Source: Sulfitobacter noctilucicola (lineage in GTDB: Bacteria > Pseudomonadota > Alphaproteobacteria > Rhodobacterales > Rhodobacteraceae). Taken from it: 64,000 nucleotides of DNA. The stretch spans positions 2,232,001 through 2,296,000 of the forward strand of contig NZ_JASD01000008.1 in NCBI RefSeq assembly GCF_000622385.1, given 5' to 3'. Shown piece after piece: positions 25,637 through 34,394 of this stretch (the stretch's first letter is position 1; each line of letters begins with the position of its first letter). The translations under genes were made by a program, and so were the position numbers. The notes beneath the pieces are model-generated. The model did no database searches and was not told where the DNA came from. It worked only from the letters and a program-made list of their open reading frames with translations.

Positions 25637-26881
25637 ATGAAAAAATACTCCGTCTTTGCCGTGGCCCGTGAGGCGATGCGCCATCACACCGGATGGGACC
25701 GCGCATGGCGCGATGCGCAACCCAAGGCGAAATACGATGTGATTATCATCGGAGCAGGCGGTCACGGGCTGGCCACGGCCTATTATCTGGGAAAGAACTT
25801 CGGCATCACCAATGTGGCGATCCTTGAGAAAGGCTGGCTGGGTGGTGGGAACACGGGTCGTAATACGACGATCATCCGCTCGAACTATTTGCAGGACCCG
25901 TCTGCTGCGATTTACGAAAAATCGCGTTCGCTTTATGAGACGATGTCGCAGGACCTGAACTATAACGTGATGTTCAGCCCGCGCGGCGTGATCATGCTTG
26001 CACAGACGGAGCATGAGGTGCGCGGCTACAAACGGACTGCACACGCCAACGCCTTGCAGGGGATCACCACCGAATGGATCGATCCTGCCCGCGTCAAAGA
26101 GTTGTGCCCGATCATGAACATCGACGGACCACGCTATCCGGTGCTGGGCGGTCTTTGGCAGGCACGTGGCGGTACAGCACGGCATGACGCGGTGGCATGG
26201 GGTTATGCGCGGGCGTGCTCCGATATGGGCATGGACGTGATCCAGCAGTGTGAAGTCACAGGCATCCAGAAAAGCGGCGGCAAGGTAACAGGTGTCAGCA
26301 CCAACAAGGGTGACATTGCCTGTGACAAGCTCGGGATGGTTGTTGCGGGACACTCGGGGCATCTGGCCGATATGGCGGGTTTCCGTTTGCCGCTTGAATC
26401 CGTAGCGCTGCAAGCACTGGTTTCAGAGCCGATCAAACCTGCGATGGACATCGTGGTGATGGCCAACACCGTGCACGGCTATCTGTCACAATCAGACAAA
26501 GGCGAGATGGTGATCGGTGGCGGCACCGACGGCTACAACAATTATACCCAGCGCGGCAGCTTCCATCATATCGAAGAAACTGTCCGCGCCTTGGTCGAGA
26601 CATTCCCGATGCTCAGTCGCCTTAAAATGTTGCGCCAGTGGGGCGGGATCGTGGATGTGACGGGGGATCGTTCGCCGATCCTGTCAAAGACACCGGTCGA
26701 CGGGGTTTTCGTGAACTGCGGCTGGGGAACCGGTGGCTTCAAGGCGATCCCGGGGTCCGGTTGGGCCATGGCCGAACTTATTGCAAAAGGTCACTCTCCT
26801 CTCACGGATGCCTTCGGGATGGAGCGCTTTATCGAAGGCCGCTTTATCGACGAGAGCGTCGCTGCCGGCGTGGCGCATTGA
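25637..26881 (+). CDS. soxB: sarcosine oxidase beta subunit
   Basis: A 414-residue flavin subunit of heterotetrameric sarcosine oxidase, which oxidises sarcosine to glycine and gives methylene-tetrahydrofolate and H2O2. The dinucleotide motif DVIIIGAGGHGLATAYYLG lies near residues 34-52. ARHDAVAWG contains the His that probably binds FMN covalently. The C-terminus has WGTGGFKAIPGSG. ATG 25637 follows AAGGA. Unlike many sox operons, soxB here is separated from soxDAG by a small gene and a terminator. Confidence 0.95.
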   Translation: MKKYSVFAVAREAMRHHTGWDRAWRDAQPKAKYDVIIIGAGGHGLATAYYLGKNFGITNVAILEKGWLGGGNTGRNTTIIRSNYLQDPSAAIYEKSRSLYETMSQDLNYNVMFSPRGVIMLAQTEHEVRGYKRTAHANALQGITTEWIDPARVKELCPIMNIDGPRYPVLGGLWQARGGTARHDAVAWGYARACSDMGMDVIQQCEVTGIQKSGGKVTGVSTNKGDIACDKLGMVVAGHSGHLADMAGFRLPLESVALQALVSEPIKPAMDIVVMANTVHGYLSQSDKGEMVIGGGTDGYNNYTQRGSFHHIEETVRALVETFPMLSRLKMLRQWGGIVDVTGDRSPILSKTPVDGVFVNCGWGTGGFKAIPGSGWAMAELIAKGHSPLTDAFGMERFIEGRFIDESVAAGVAH

Positions 26882-26934
26882 AAATGCAATTGCGCCTGTC
26901 CAAAGAGATTTTTCGGAACTTTTTCAGAGGGATT

Positions 26935-26978
26935 CATGTTTCCTTTCCAGAACCTATTTTGGAAGGAAATGAAACATG
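26935..26978 (+). promoter_or_regulatory. hairpin masking the start site of the small gene
   Basis: CATGTTTC (26935-26942) pairs with GAAACATG (26971-26978), which contains the start codon. Inside it, seven more bases pair (26943-26949 with 26960-26966, one G-U), and these include part of the ribosome site AAGGA (26963-26967). The loop has ten bases and four bases are bulged. This could block translation until opened by heat, a protein or a ligand. Confidence 0.55.
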
Positions 26979-27239
26979 GCACATCCAGACCACACTGTTT
27001 CTGAACGCAACACAACAACCACAACCACCACATCAGGTGGGTCCGGCATGGGATTCATCGTCGGCGCACTCGTCGTCATTGTCGGTATTCTTGCCTACGT
27101 CGTCTTCGGCGACGGATTTGGCGGCGCTAGCGGTGCAAACGACGTCAACATCACTGTCGAAGGTGCGGGCGACGCTGCCCAAGGTGCCGCAGAAGCTGTT
27201 GATGAAGCTGTCTCAGGTGGTGCTGCCGCGAGCGAATAA
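26976..27239 (+). CDS. small single-span membrane protein in the sarcosine oxidase cluster
   Basis: An 87-residue protein. The first 24 residues are polar with a run of seven Thr, then one membrane helix (about residues 25-45, GFIVGALVVIVGILAYVVFG), then a Gly/Ala/acidic-rich tail. I do not recognise a family; similar threonine-rich membrane proteins are known in Rhodobacteraceae, but I cannot name one. It has a good ribosome site and a strong terminator directly after. The start codon and ribosome site sit in a hairpin. Confidence 0.75.
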   Translation: MAHPDHTVSERNTTTTTTTSGGSGMGFIVGALVVIVGILAYVVFGDGFGGASGANDVNITVEGAGDAAQGAAEAVDEAVSGGAAASE

Positions 27240-27271
27240 CGCGCAAGCGCATATTAACATTGCGAATTCAA

Positions 27272-27303
27272 GGGCTGTTCTTCTTTCGAAGAGCAGCCTT
27301 TTT
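27272..27303 (+). terminator. intrinsic terminator between the small gene and soxD
   Basis: An 11-base stem (27273-27283 with 27288-27298, one T-G pair) with loop TTTC is followed by five T. It is one of the best terminators in the window. It would end transcripts from soxB and the small gene, so soxDAG need read-through or a promoter in 27304-27344. Confidence 0.85.
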
Positions 27304-27344
27304 GCTGTCCAACGGTCACTTATTCTGCGTGCGGGGGTTGCCTA

Positions 27345-27677
27345 ATGCTGAACATCCACTGTCCTAATTGCGGTATCACCGCCGAGGAAACCGAATTCCA
27401 CGCCCATGGCGAGGCGCACCTGAAACGCTTTGGTCCCGGTTCGTCGGATGACGAATTCGAAACCTATCTGTTCATGCGAGCGAACCCGAAAGGCGTGCAT
27501 TTCGAGCGGTGGCGGCATCAGAACGGTTGCGGCAAGTGGTTCCACGTGGCCCGCTGCACCACAACGCTTGAGATCTTTGGCAGCTATTCGGCCCAAACCA
27601 CCGAGCCGCCACAAGAAATCATCGACCAAATCAAAGACCGCCGCCCCGATTGGCGCGCGACAGAGGCATCCACATGA
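27345..27677 (+). CDS. soxD: sarcosine oxidase delta subunit
   Basis: A 110-residue zinc-binding subunit. Cys6 and Cys9 in HCPNCG, with a His and Cys near residues 58-62 (RHQNGCGKW), match the zinc site of the family. Its stop overlaps the soxA start (ATGA). It belongs to the four-subunit enzyme with soxB, soxA and soxG. Confidence 0.94.
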   Translation: MLNIHCPNCGITAEETEFHAHGEAHLKRFGPGSSDDEFETYLFMRANPKGVHFERWRHQNGCGKWFHVARCTTTLEIFGSYSAQTTEPPQEIIDQIKDRRPDWRATEAST

Positions 27678-30600
27678 GCACACGTCTTGCCAATAAAGGC
27701 CGTCTGGTCGACCACACAAAACCGGTATCCTTCACCTTCAACGGGAAGAACCTGCGCGGCTATGCGGGTGATACGCTGGCCTCTGCACTGCTTGCCAACG
27801 ACCAGATGCTGGTAGGTCGCTCGTTCAAATACCACCGCCCGCGCGGCATCGTAGCCTCTGGACCAGAAGAGCCGAACGGCCTGGTTAACCTGGGCAGCGA
27901 GGGCCGGTTTGAGCCGAACCAGCGCGTCACCACAACCGAGCTGTTTGACGGGCTGGAAGCGACAAGCCAGAACCACTGGCCGAGCCTTGAGTTTGATGTA
28001 GGTGCGATCAACAAACACCTCAGCCGCTTTTTGCCTGCGGGCTTTTACTACAAGATGTTCATGTACCCGCGTGCCTTCTGGAAACACGTCTACGAGCCGG
28101 TGATCCGCCATTCTGCAGGTTTAGGCAAAGCGCCAAAAACCCGTGACGTGGATACCTATGAACATTTCTATGCTTTCTGCGATGTGCTGGTTGTCGGCGG
28201 CGGTGTCGCCGGTTTGCAGGCCGCGCTCACGGCGGGCCGCTCAGGCGCGCGCGTGATCTTGCTTGAGCAATCCGACCATTGGGGCGGACGTGCACCGGTG
28301 GATGGCGGCATCATTGATGGCGCGCCTGTGGATAACTTCGTGGATGAAACGCTCGCCGCCTTGAAATCTATGGACAATGTCGAACTTCGTCTGCGCACCA
28401 TGGGGGCCGGTGTTTACGATCACGGCTATGCGCTGGGCTATGAACGACTTACCGATCATGCACCGCAAAATGCTGGCCCGCGCCACCGTTTGTGGCGTAT
28501 TCGCGCCGAACAGATCATCACCGCAACAGGAGCGATTGAACGTCCGCTCAGCTTTGCCGGAAATGACATTCCCGGCGTTATGCTTGCTTCGGCCGTGCGC
28601 GACTACGTGGTGAACTACGGTGTCTCGGTGGGGGACCGCACTGTCGTGGTGACAAACAACGATAACGCTTACCTTACGGCAATTTCGCTCAAGCATGCTG
28701 GGCTCGACGTGCCTGCGATCCTTGATGCGCGGGTCATGCCCGAAGACATCGGACTGGTCGCTCAGGCCCGCGCGCTGGGCATTCGCGTTCTAATGGGACA
28801 TGCGGTTTCCAGCGTCAAAGGTGGCAAGCGGGTTACGGGCGTGACCGTTTGTTCGCAAGCGGGTGAGGGCGCAGTTCTAGAAGAGATCGCCTGTGATGCG
28901 GTAGCGATGTCTGGCGGTTGGTCGCCAGTGGTTCATCTGTGGTCCCACTGTGGTGGCAAACTGCGTTGGGATACCGCGAATGCCTGTTTCAGCCCCGATG
29001 TGGACAACCCGCCCAAAGGGGCGGACGGGATGGGCTTTGTCACTCCTGCGGGTGCGGCCTCGGGCATGTTCCCGCTGGACGATGTCTTGCACGATGCACA
29101 TGCAGCCGCCGAAGGTGTTATCACCTGCCTTGATATGAAATTGCCTAAGGATGTTGCCTCTCCGATTGCGGAACGGCGCGAAGAAAGCCCGATGGCTCCG
29201 GTCTGGATGATGCCCCACGGTGCAAGTTCAAAGCTGCGTGAAAAGACGTGGCTTGATTATCAAAACGATGTGAAAGTCTCGGACGTGCGGCTCGCTGCAC
29301 AAGAAGGTTTCGTCAGCGTCGAGCACGCCAAGCGCTACACCACGCTGGGCATGGCCACCGATCAGGGCAAGCTTAGCAACATCAATGGACTCGCCACATT
29401 GGCGGGTGCCTTGGACGCTGATATTCCAACTGTTGGCACAACCACATTCCGCCCGCCGTATCATCCTATCTCGCTGGCTGCGATTGCGGGTGAAGCGCGG
29501 GGCGAGGTGTTCCAACCCTTGCGCCGCACGCCGATGCACGATTGGCACGAAGCCAACGGCGCGGAGTTCGAACCTGTCGGCCAGTGGCGCAGACCCTATG
29601 CGTACAAGCGGGGTCTGGAAAGCACCCGCGATGCCGTGATGCGCGAGGTAAAGAACACACGTGAGAAGCTGGGTCTTCTCGATGCCTCGACCCTTGGCAA
29701 GATCATTGTCAAAGGGCCGGATGCAGGCAAATTTCTCGACATGATGTACACCAACATGATGTCGACCCTGAAGCCGGGGAAATGCCGCTACGGGTTGATG
29801 TGCTCCGAAAACGGTTTCCTGATCGACGACGGCGTTGTCGCGCGGATCGACGAGGATACATGGCTGTGCCACACCACCACCGGCGGTGCCGAAAGCATCC
29901 ATGCCCATATGGAAGAATGGTTGCAAACCGAATGGTGGGACTGGCAGGTCTACGTGGCCAATGTGACAGAACAATACGCACAGATTGCTGTCGTGGGTCC
30001 GAATGCGCGTCAGGCGCTTGAGCGTTTGGGCGGGATGGATGTCTCCAAAGAGGCCCTTGGTTTTATGGAGTGGACAGACGGCGAATTGGGCGGCTTCAAG
30101 GTCCGCGTTTACCGTATCTCCTTTTCGGGCGAGTTGAGCTACGAGATTGCAGTGGATGCCAGCCACGGGCAGGCGTTCTGGGACGCGCTGTTGGCAGTGG
30201 GTGCTGATTTGGGTGTGATGCCTTATGGCACCGAATGTCTTCACATTCTGCGGGCCGAAAAGGGCTTCATCATGATCGGGGACGAGACGGACGGAACGAT
30301 CATTCCGCAGGATTTGGGCTTGAACTGGGCGATCTCGAAAAAGAAAGAAGACTTCCTTGGCAAACGCGCACAGGAGCGCCCGCATATGACCAGCGCAGAC
30401 CGCTGGAAACTGGTGGGTCTTGAGACCGTCGACGGATCAACCTTGCCGGACGGCGCATATGCGGTGGGCGAGGGGACAAATGCCAACGGTCAGCGCAACA
30501 CGGTTGGGCGGGTCACTTCGACCTACCACTCCCCAACGCTGGATCGCGGTATCGCGATGGGGCTGGTGTTGCACGGACCGGACCGCATGGGCGAAGTTCT

Positions 30601-30691
30601 AAGCTTCCCCGGTACGGATGGCAAAACCTATGAGGCCAAGATTGTAGATCCTGTGTTCTACGACAAGGAAGGGGAGAAGCAGAATGTCTGA
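27674..30691 (+). CDS. soxA: sarcosine oxidase alpha subunit
   Basis: A 1005-residue subunit, full length for the family. The N-terminal ferredoxin-like domain (SFTFNGKNLRGYAGDTLASA), the NAD-binding Rossmann domain with VLVVGGGVAGLQAAL near residue 175, and the C-terminal aminomethyltransferase (GcvT-like) folate domain from about residue 600 are all present. It binds NAD+ and tetrahydrofolate and channels the methylene group. I chose ATG 27674 because of the overlap with soxD. Confidence 0.96.
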   Translation: MSTRLANKGRLVDHTKPVSFTFNGKNLRGYAGDTLASALLANDQMLVGRSFKYHRPRGIVASGPEEPNGLVNLGSEGRFEPNQRVTTTELFDGLEATSQNHWPSLEFDVGAINKHLSRFLPAGFYYKMFMYPRAFWKHVYEPVIRHSAGLGKAPKTRDVDTYEHFYAFCDVLVVGGGVAGLQAALTAGRSGARVILLEQSDHWGGRAPVDGGIIDGAPVDNFVDETLAALKSMDNVELRLRTMGAGVYDHGYALGYERLTDHAPQNAGPRHRLWRIRAEQIITATGAIERPLSFAGNDIPGVMLASAVRDYVVNYGVSVGDRTVVVTNNDNAYLTAISLKHAGLDVPAILDARVMPEDIGLVAQARALGIRVLMGHAVSSVKGGKRVTGVTVCSQAGEGAVLEEIACDAVAMSGGWSPVVHLWSHCGGKLRWDTANACFSPDVDNPPKGADGMGFVTPAGAASGMFPLDDVLHDAHAAAEGVITCLDMKLPKDVASPIAERREESPMAPVWMMPHGASSKLREKTWLDYQNDVKVSDVRLAAQEGFVSVEHAKRYTTLGMATDQGKLSNINGLATLAGALDADIPTVGTTTFRPPYHPISLAAIAGEARGEVFQPLRRTPMHDWHEANGAEFEPVGQWRRPYAYKRGLESTRDAVMREVKNTREKLGLLDASTLGKIIVKGPDAGKFLDMMYTNMMSTLKPGKCRYGLMCSENGFLIDDGVVARIDEDTWLCHTTTGGAESIHAHMEEWLQTEWWDWQVYVANVTEQYAQIAVVGPNARQALERLGGMDVSKEALGFMEWTDGELGGFKVRVYRISFSGELSYEIAVDASHGQAFWDALLAVGADLGVMPYGTECLHILRAEKGFIMIGDETDGTIIPQDLGLNWAISKKKEDFLGKRAQERPHMTSADRWKLVGLETVDGSTLPDGAYAVGEGTNANGQRNTVGRVTSTYHSPTLDRGIAMGLVLHGPDRMGEVLSFPGTDGKTYEAKIVDPVFYDKEGEKQNV

Positions 30692-31259
30692 TCCGGTCAC
30701 AGCCCTGAAGGGTGCAAAGAACACGGATGGTTTCGCCTCAGTCACTGAGATTGGTCCGCTGGGCATGATTACCTTGCGCGGCGATCTTTCGGCAAAGCCC
30801 CTCATCAAGGCAGCAGTCGCCGCCAGCGGTGTGACAATGCCCGAACAGGGGCATTGTGCGACAGAGGGTGAGCAGGGCATGGCGTGGATGTCACCGGATG
30901 AGCTGCTCATCATGTGCCCCTATGCTGAGGTGGGCGATCGACTGTCCGAACTTCAGGGAAAACTCGCCAAGCATCACGCTCTGGCGGTCAATGTCTCCGA
31001 CGCACGCGCGGTCTTTCGCCTGCGCAGTACTCAGGTACGGGACGTTATCGCCAAACTTGCACCTGTCGACATGCACCCCGATGTTTTCACTTCGGGGACG
31101 TTCCGCCGCACGCGGTTCGCGCAGATCCCCGCAGCTTTTTGGTTGCCCGAACCGGACGTGGCGCAGATCATCTGTTTCCGTTCAGTTGCGCGATATATGT
31201 ATGATTTGCTGAACATCGCGGCTCAGGAAGGTTCAGAGGTCAATCACTTCAGCCGCTAG
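30684..31259 (+). CDS. soxG: sarcosine oxidase gamma subunit
   Basis: A 191-residue subunit with DELLIMCP and the C-terminal FRRTRFAQIPAAFW segment typical of SoxG. It overlaps soxA by eight bases and completes the heterotetramer. No gene for folate or formate handling follows it in this window. The gap to sodB (31260-31483) contains no other gene. Confidence 0.93.
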   Translation: MSDPVTALKGAKNTDGFASVTEIGPLGMITLRGDLSAKPLIKAAVAASGVTMPEQGHCATEGEQGMAWMSPDELLIMCPYAEVGDRLSELQGKLAKHHALAVNVSDARAVFRLRSTQVRDVIAKLAPVDMHPDVFTSGTFRRTRFAQIPAAFWLPEPDVAQIICFRSVARYMYDLLNIAAQEGSEVNHFSR

Positions 31260-31483
31260 GCAGAATACTGATTTCCAAGGACTGTTATCGTTCAGCGGGT
31301 TCGATCGCTGTTAAAGCTCCGACCATTCCCATCTTGTGAGGGCCCTCAAGGATGGCATTCTTTCGACGCACTTCGTGGGCGAGAGCCGTCACACGCGACA
31401 ATTCGCGCATTGCGACCTTGACGAAGCAGGTTCGAGCGCTCCATTTGGTGTAATCTGAACTTGAAACACGAAGGAGGCTTCAA

Positions 31484-32083
31484 ATGGCTTTTTCACTTCC
31501 CGATCTTCCCTATGCTCACGACGCACTTGCATCCAAAGGGATGAGCAAGGAGACGCTTGAGTACCACCATGACAAGCACCACAACGCTTACGTCACAAAC
31601 GGCAACAAGGCGATTGAGGGTACCAAGTGGGAGGGCAAGTCCCTCGAAGAGATCATCAAGGGCACCTACGATGCATCCGCCGTGGCGCAATCCGGAATTT
31701 TCAACAACATCAGCCAGCTGTGGAACCACAACCAGTTCTGGGAAATGATGAGCCCTGACGACAGCAAGATGCCGGGCGAGCTTGAGAAAGCAATCACCGA
31801 GAGCTTTGGTTCAGTCGACAAGATGAAAGACGAATTCAAAGCAGCCGGTGCAGGCCAGTTCGGTTCTGGCTGGGCATGGTTGGTCAAAGACACAGATGGC
31901 GGTCTGAAAGTCACCAAAACGGAAAACGGTGTGAATCCTGTTTGCTTCGGTCAGACCACGCTTCTGGGTTGTGACGTATGGGAGCATTCATACTACATCG
32001 ACTTCCGCAACGCGCGTCCTGACTATCTGACTAACTTCCTCGATAACCTTGTGAACTGGGAAAACGTCGCCTCGCGCATGTAA
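31484..32083 (+). CDS. sodB: iron superoxide dismutase
   Basis: A 199-residue Fe-SOD that converts superoxide to O2 and H2O2. It contains YHHDKHHNAYV (His28 as first ligand), ISQLWNHNQFW for the second, and DVWEHSYYIDF with the Asp and His ligands. A very strong AAGGAGG ribosome site lies six bases upstream. It follows the H2O2-forming sarcosine oxidase genes, which may be coincidental. Confidence 0.97.
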   Translation: MAFSLPDLPYAHDALASKGMSKETLEYHHDKHHNAYVTNGNKAIEGTKWEGKSLEEIIKGTYDASAVAQSGIFNNISQLWNHNQFWEMMSPDDSKMPGELEKAITESFGSVDKMKDEFKAAGAGQFGSGWAWLVKDTDGGLKVTKTENGVNPVCFGQTTLLGCDVWEHSYYIDFRNARPDYLTNFLDNLVNWENVASRM

Positions 32084-32138
32084 TCGAGGGACCGGCCGCC
32101 GCGTAATGCGTGGCGGCGTGTGCCACATGCCAAAAATG

Positions 32139-32173
32139 GCCCCGCCGGTACATACGGGCGGGGCTTTCATTTT
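32139..32173 (+). terminator. terminator after sodB
   Basis: GCCCCGCC (32139-32146) pairs with GGCGGGGC (32157-32164) around a ten-base loop. A T-rich tail follows. It separates sodB from the convergent LOG-family gene. Confidence 0.8.
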
Positions 32174-32220
32174 CTGGCGAAGTCCCGAACCGCTTGCTAT
32201 GGCGGGCCGAGTGAAGACGA

Positions 32221-32781
32221 CTAGCCGATAGGTGCGGTAAGGGCACCCACGCGGTCGAGCACAGCGTCGCTGCTCGCCAGTTTTTCGATGAACGACAACA
32301 GGCTTTTGTCGGCAAAGCCATTTTCGACAACATGGTTCAGCAAGGTGACCAGCGGATCCCAATAGCCATTTGTATTCAATAGATAAATGGGCTTCTCGTG
32401 CAGACCAAGCTGTCGCCATGTCAGCGCTTCGAACAACTCGTCCAGCGATCCTGCGCCCCCCGGCAAGACCACGACCGCGTCGCAGTTCATGAACATCACC
32501 TTTTTGCGCTCATGCATGGTCTCGGTCACGACATAGGTGGTCAGGTCCGTCTTGCCGACTTCCCAATCCACAAGGTGCTGGGGGATCACGCCAAAGGTCG
32601 TGCCGCCGGCTGCCTGTGCGGCGCGTGCAACTGTCCCCATCAGACCTACATCACCGGCACCATAGACCAGCCGAAGGTCGCGCTCAGCCAGTCCGCGACC
32701 CAGCTTTTCAGCCTCGACAGCATAGGCAGGATCGGTCCCCGCACGGGACCCGCAGTAAACGCAAACAGATTTCTGTGCCAT
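32221..32781 (-). CDS. LOG family protein (TIGR00730, cytokinin riboside monophosphate phosphoribohydrolase-like)
   Basis: A 186-residue Rossmann-fold protein. It starts with VCVYCGSRAG and has VYGAGDVGLMG and the nucleotide motif PGGAGSLDE (family consensus PGGxGTxxE). Family members release free base from nucleoside monophosphates. A bacterial role in nucleotide turnover is likely, not hormone production. It diverges from the LysM gene with a short gap. Confidence 0.9.
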   Translation of the reverse strand: MAQKSVCVYCGSRAGTDPAYAVEAEKLGRGLAERDLRLVYGAGDVGLMGTVARAAQAAGGTTFGVIPQHLVDWEVGKTDLTTYVVTETMHERKKVMFMNCDAVVVLPGGAGSLDELFEALTWRQLGLHEKPIYLLNTNGYWDPLVTLLNHVVENGFADKSLLSFIEKLASSDAVLDRVGALTAPIG

Positions 32782-32885
32782 CGTGGCCCCTTTCGCCTGA
32801 AATAAGGCTATGATTGACAGGTCGTGCTTTGACCCCTGTTAGCCTGCTTGCTAAACAGGCTCAACCTTTTGGGGATAACGAAACG

Positions 32886-34310
32886 ATGCGCAATTTTCTG
32901 GCAGGCTTCAGCGGCGGGTCCGGTGCCTTTGGTGCGGCGGCTGTAGTCGTGCTGTTGATCGGCGCGGCGCTTTGGGTGCAGTCCGGGCGTGAGGCGGAAG
33001 AGCCGGCCTCCGAAGTCGCGATCGTGATGCCGGACGCGCTGGAAGACACACCCGAGCCTGCCGCGGTCATGCCCGAGAAAAAGCAGGATGAGGCAGCCGC
33101 CACGGAGCCCGCGGCAAAGCCAGACACGCAGGATGAAGCATCTGTTGCTCCGCAGTTGAAGGCACCGGCATTCGACGAGGTACGGCGCGAGGCCGATGGC
33201 GTTACGGTGATTGCAGGCACCGCCGCTGCCGGAGCCGAAGTCAGTATCCTTCAGAACGGTGTGGAGGTCGGAAAAGCGACGGCGGACGGTACAGGAAAGT
33301 TCGCGACCCTTGCGATCATCCCGCCTGACGGGCGCGGCCATGTGCTGTCGTTGATGCAAAAAATCGGCGAAGCGGAACTGGCCTCAGCAGATGAGATTAT
33401 ACTTGCGCCAATGGACCCACCGGCAGAGGTGGAGCCAACCATCACCGCAACCGCAGGAGAGGACAAGGGCAGGTCGCCAACCCCGCCAACGGCAGAAAAT
33501 GAAACCGCAAAGGAAGAGACCGGACCGGAACAGCCCGCAGCACCCGTGGCAGTGGCTGAGGTGGGTGAGGTCGAAGCCCCGAAAAAGCCTGAAACGTTGG
33601 CAGCAAACACTGCGACAGCGGAAGTTCCGACACCACCTCAGACACCTTTGACGCAAGCACCTGCTGCGCCTGACGCCTCTGCCGCGCAAAGCGTCGCCGT
33701 TGCCGCCGCGACCCCGTCATCAGATGAGGCAGCACCCAAGCTATCCCAAGCGCTACGTAACACGCCATCTAAACCGGCAGCCGTTGCAGTCCTGAAATCT
33801 ACTGAAGCAGGTGTGGAGCTGTTGAACACGCCAGGCCCCGAAGTGATGACCAACGTCGCGATTGACACGATCAGCTATTCCGAAGAAGGGGCCGTTCAGT
33901 TGGCCGGTCGCGCTCAGGCTAAGACCAAATCTGTACGGGTCTATCTCGACAACAGCTCTGTCGTTAGTTTGGCGGTTGATGCAGACGGGCGCTGGCGCGG
34001 CGCGTTGCCGGACGTGGACGAAGGGATCTATACTCTTAGAGTTGATGAAGTTTCGGCCGAAGGTGACGTCACCAGCCGCGTCGAGACGCCGTTCAAGCGC
34101 GAACCCGTCGAAGTTCTGGTTGCTGCCGCAGGTGCACAGGATGGTCCGATCAAGGCAATTACCGTCCAGAAAGGCGCGACCCTCTGGGCCATCGCGCGTG
34201 ACCGCTACGGTGATGGTGCGCTCTATGTGCGGGTGTTCGAGGCGAATACGGCAGCTATCCGTGATCCTGATCTGATCTATCCGGGGCAGATTTTCGATCT
34301 ACCGGATTGA
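32886..34310 (+). CDS. LysM domain envelope protein
   Basis: A 474-residue protein. An N-terminal membrane anchor (about residues 10-30) precedes a long Ala/Pro/Glu-rich low-complexity region broken by two Ig-like segments (for example VTVIAGTAAAGAEVSIL). A C-terminal LysM domain (ITVQKGATLWAIARDRYGDG to YPGQIFDLPD) ends the protein. It probably spans the periplasm and binds peptidoglycan. I chose ATG 32886, which starts directly with the anchor; a longer frame from 32814 has no support. Confidence 0.85.
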   Translation: MRNFLAGFSGGSGAFGAAAVVVLLIGAALWVQSGREAEEPASEVAIVMPDALEDTPEPAAVMPEKKQDEAAATEPAAKPDTQDEASVAPQLKAPAFDEVRREADGVTVIAGTAAAGAEVSILQNGVEVGKATADGTGKFATLAIIPPDGRGHVLSLMQKIGEAELASADEIILAPMDPPAEVEPTITATAGEDKGRSPTPPTAENETAKEETGPEQPAAPVAVAEVGEVEAPKKPETLAANTATAEVPTPPQTPLTQAPAAPDASAAQSVAVAAATPSSDEAAPKLSQALRNTPSKPAAVAVLKSTEAGVELLNTPGPEVMTNVAIDTISYSEEGAVQLAGRAQAKTKSVRVYLDNSSVVSLAVDADGRWRGALPDVDEGIYTLRVDEVSAEGDVTSRVETPFKREPVEVLVAAAGAQDGPIKAITVQKGATLWAIARDRYGDGALYVRVFEANTAAIRDPDLIYPGQIFDLPD

Positions 34311-34394
34311 TGGACCTGCCCGAGTAATTTTCGCAGACGGGTGGCAACCACGCCGGCGCAGGACTATGTAGCAGTCAAAGAGACTGGAACATGA

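Noticed and set aside
29228..30385. A 385-codon minus-strand frame opposite soxA
   Set aside because: It is antisense to the well-conserved GcvT-like part of SoxA and shows no recognisable domain.
31290..31320. GGTTCGATC in a small hairpin between soxG and sodB
   Set aside because: The stem is too short and the loop too large for a tRNA T-arm, and no cloverleaf can be built.
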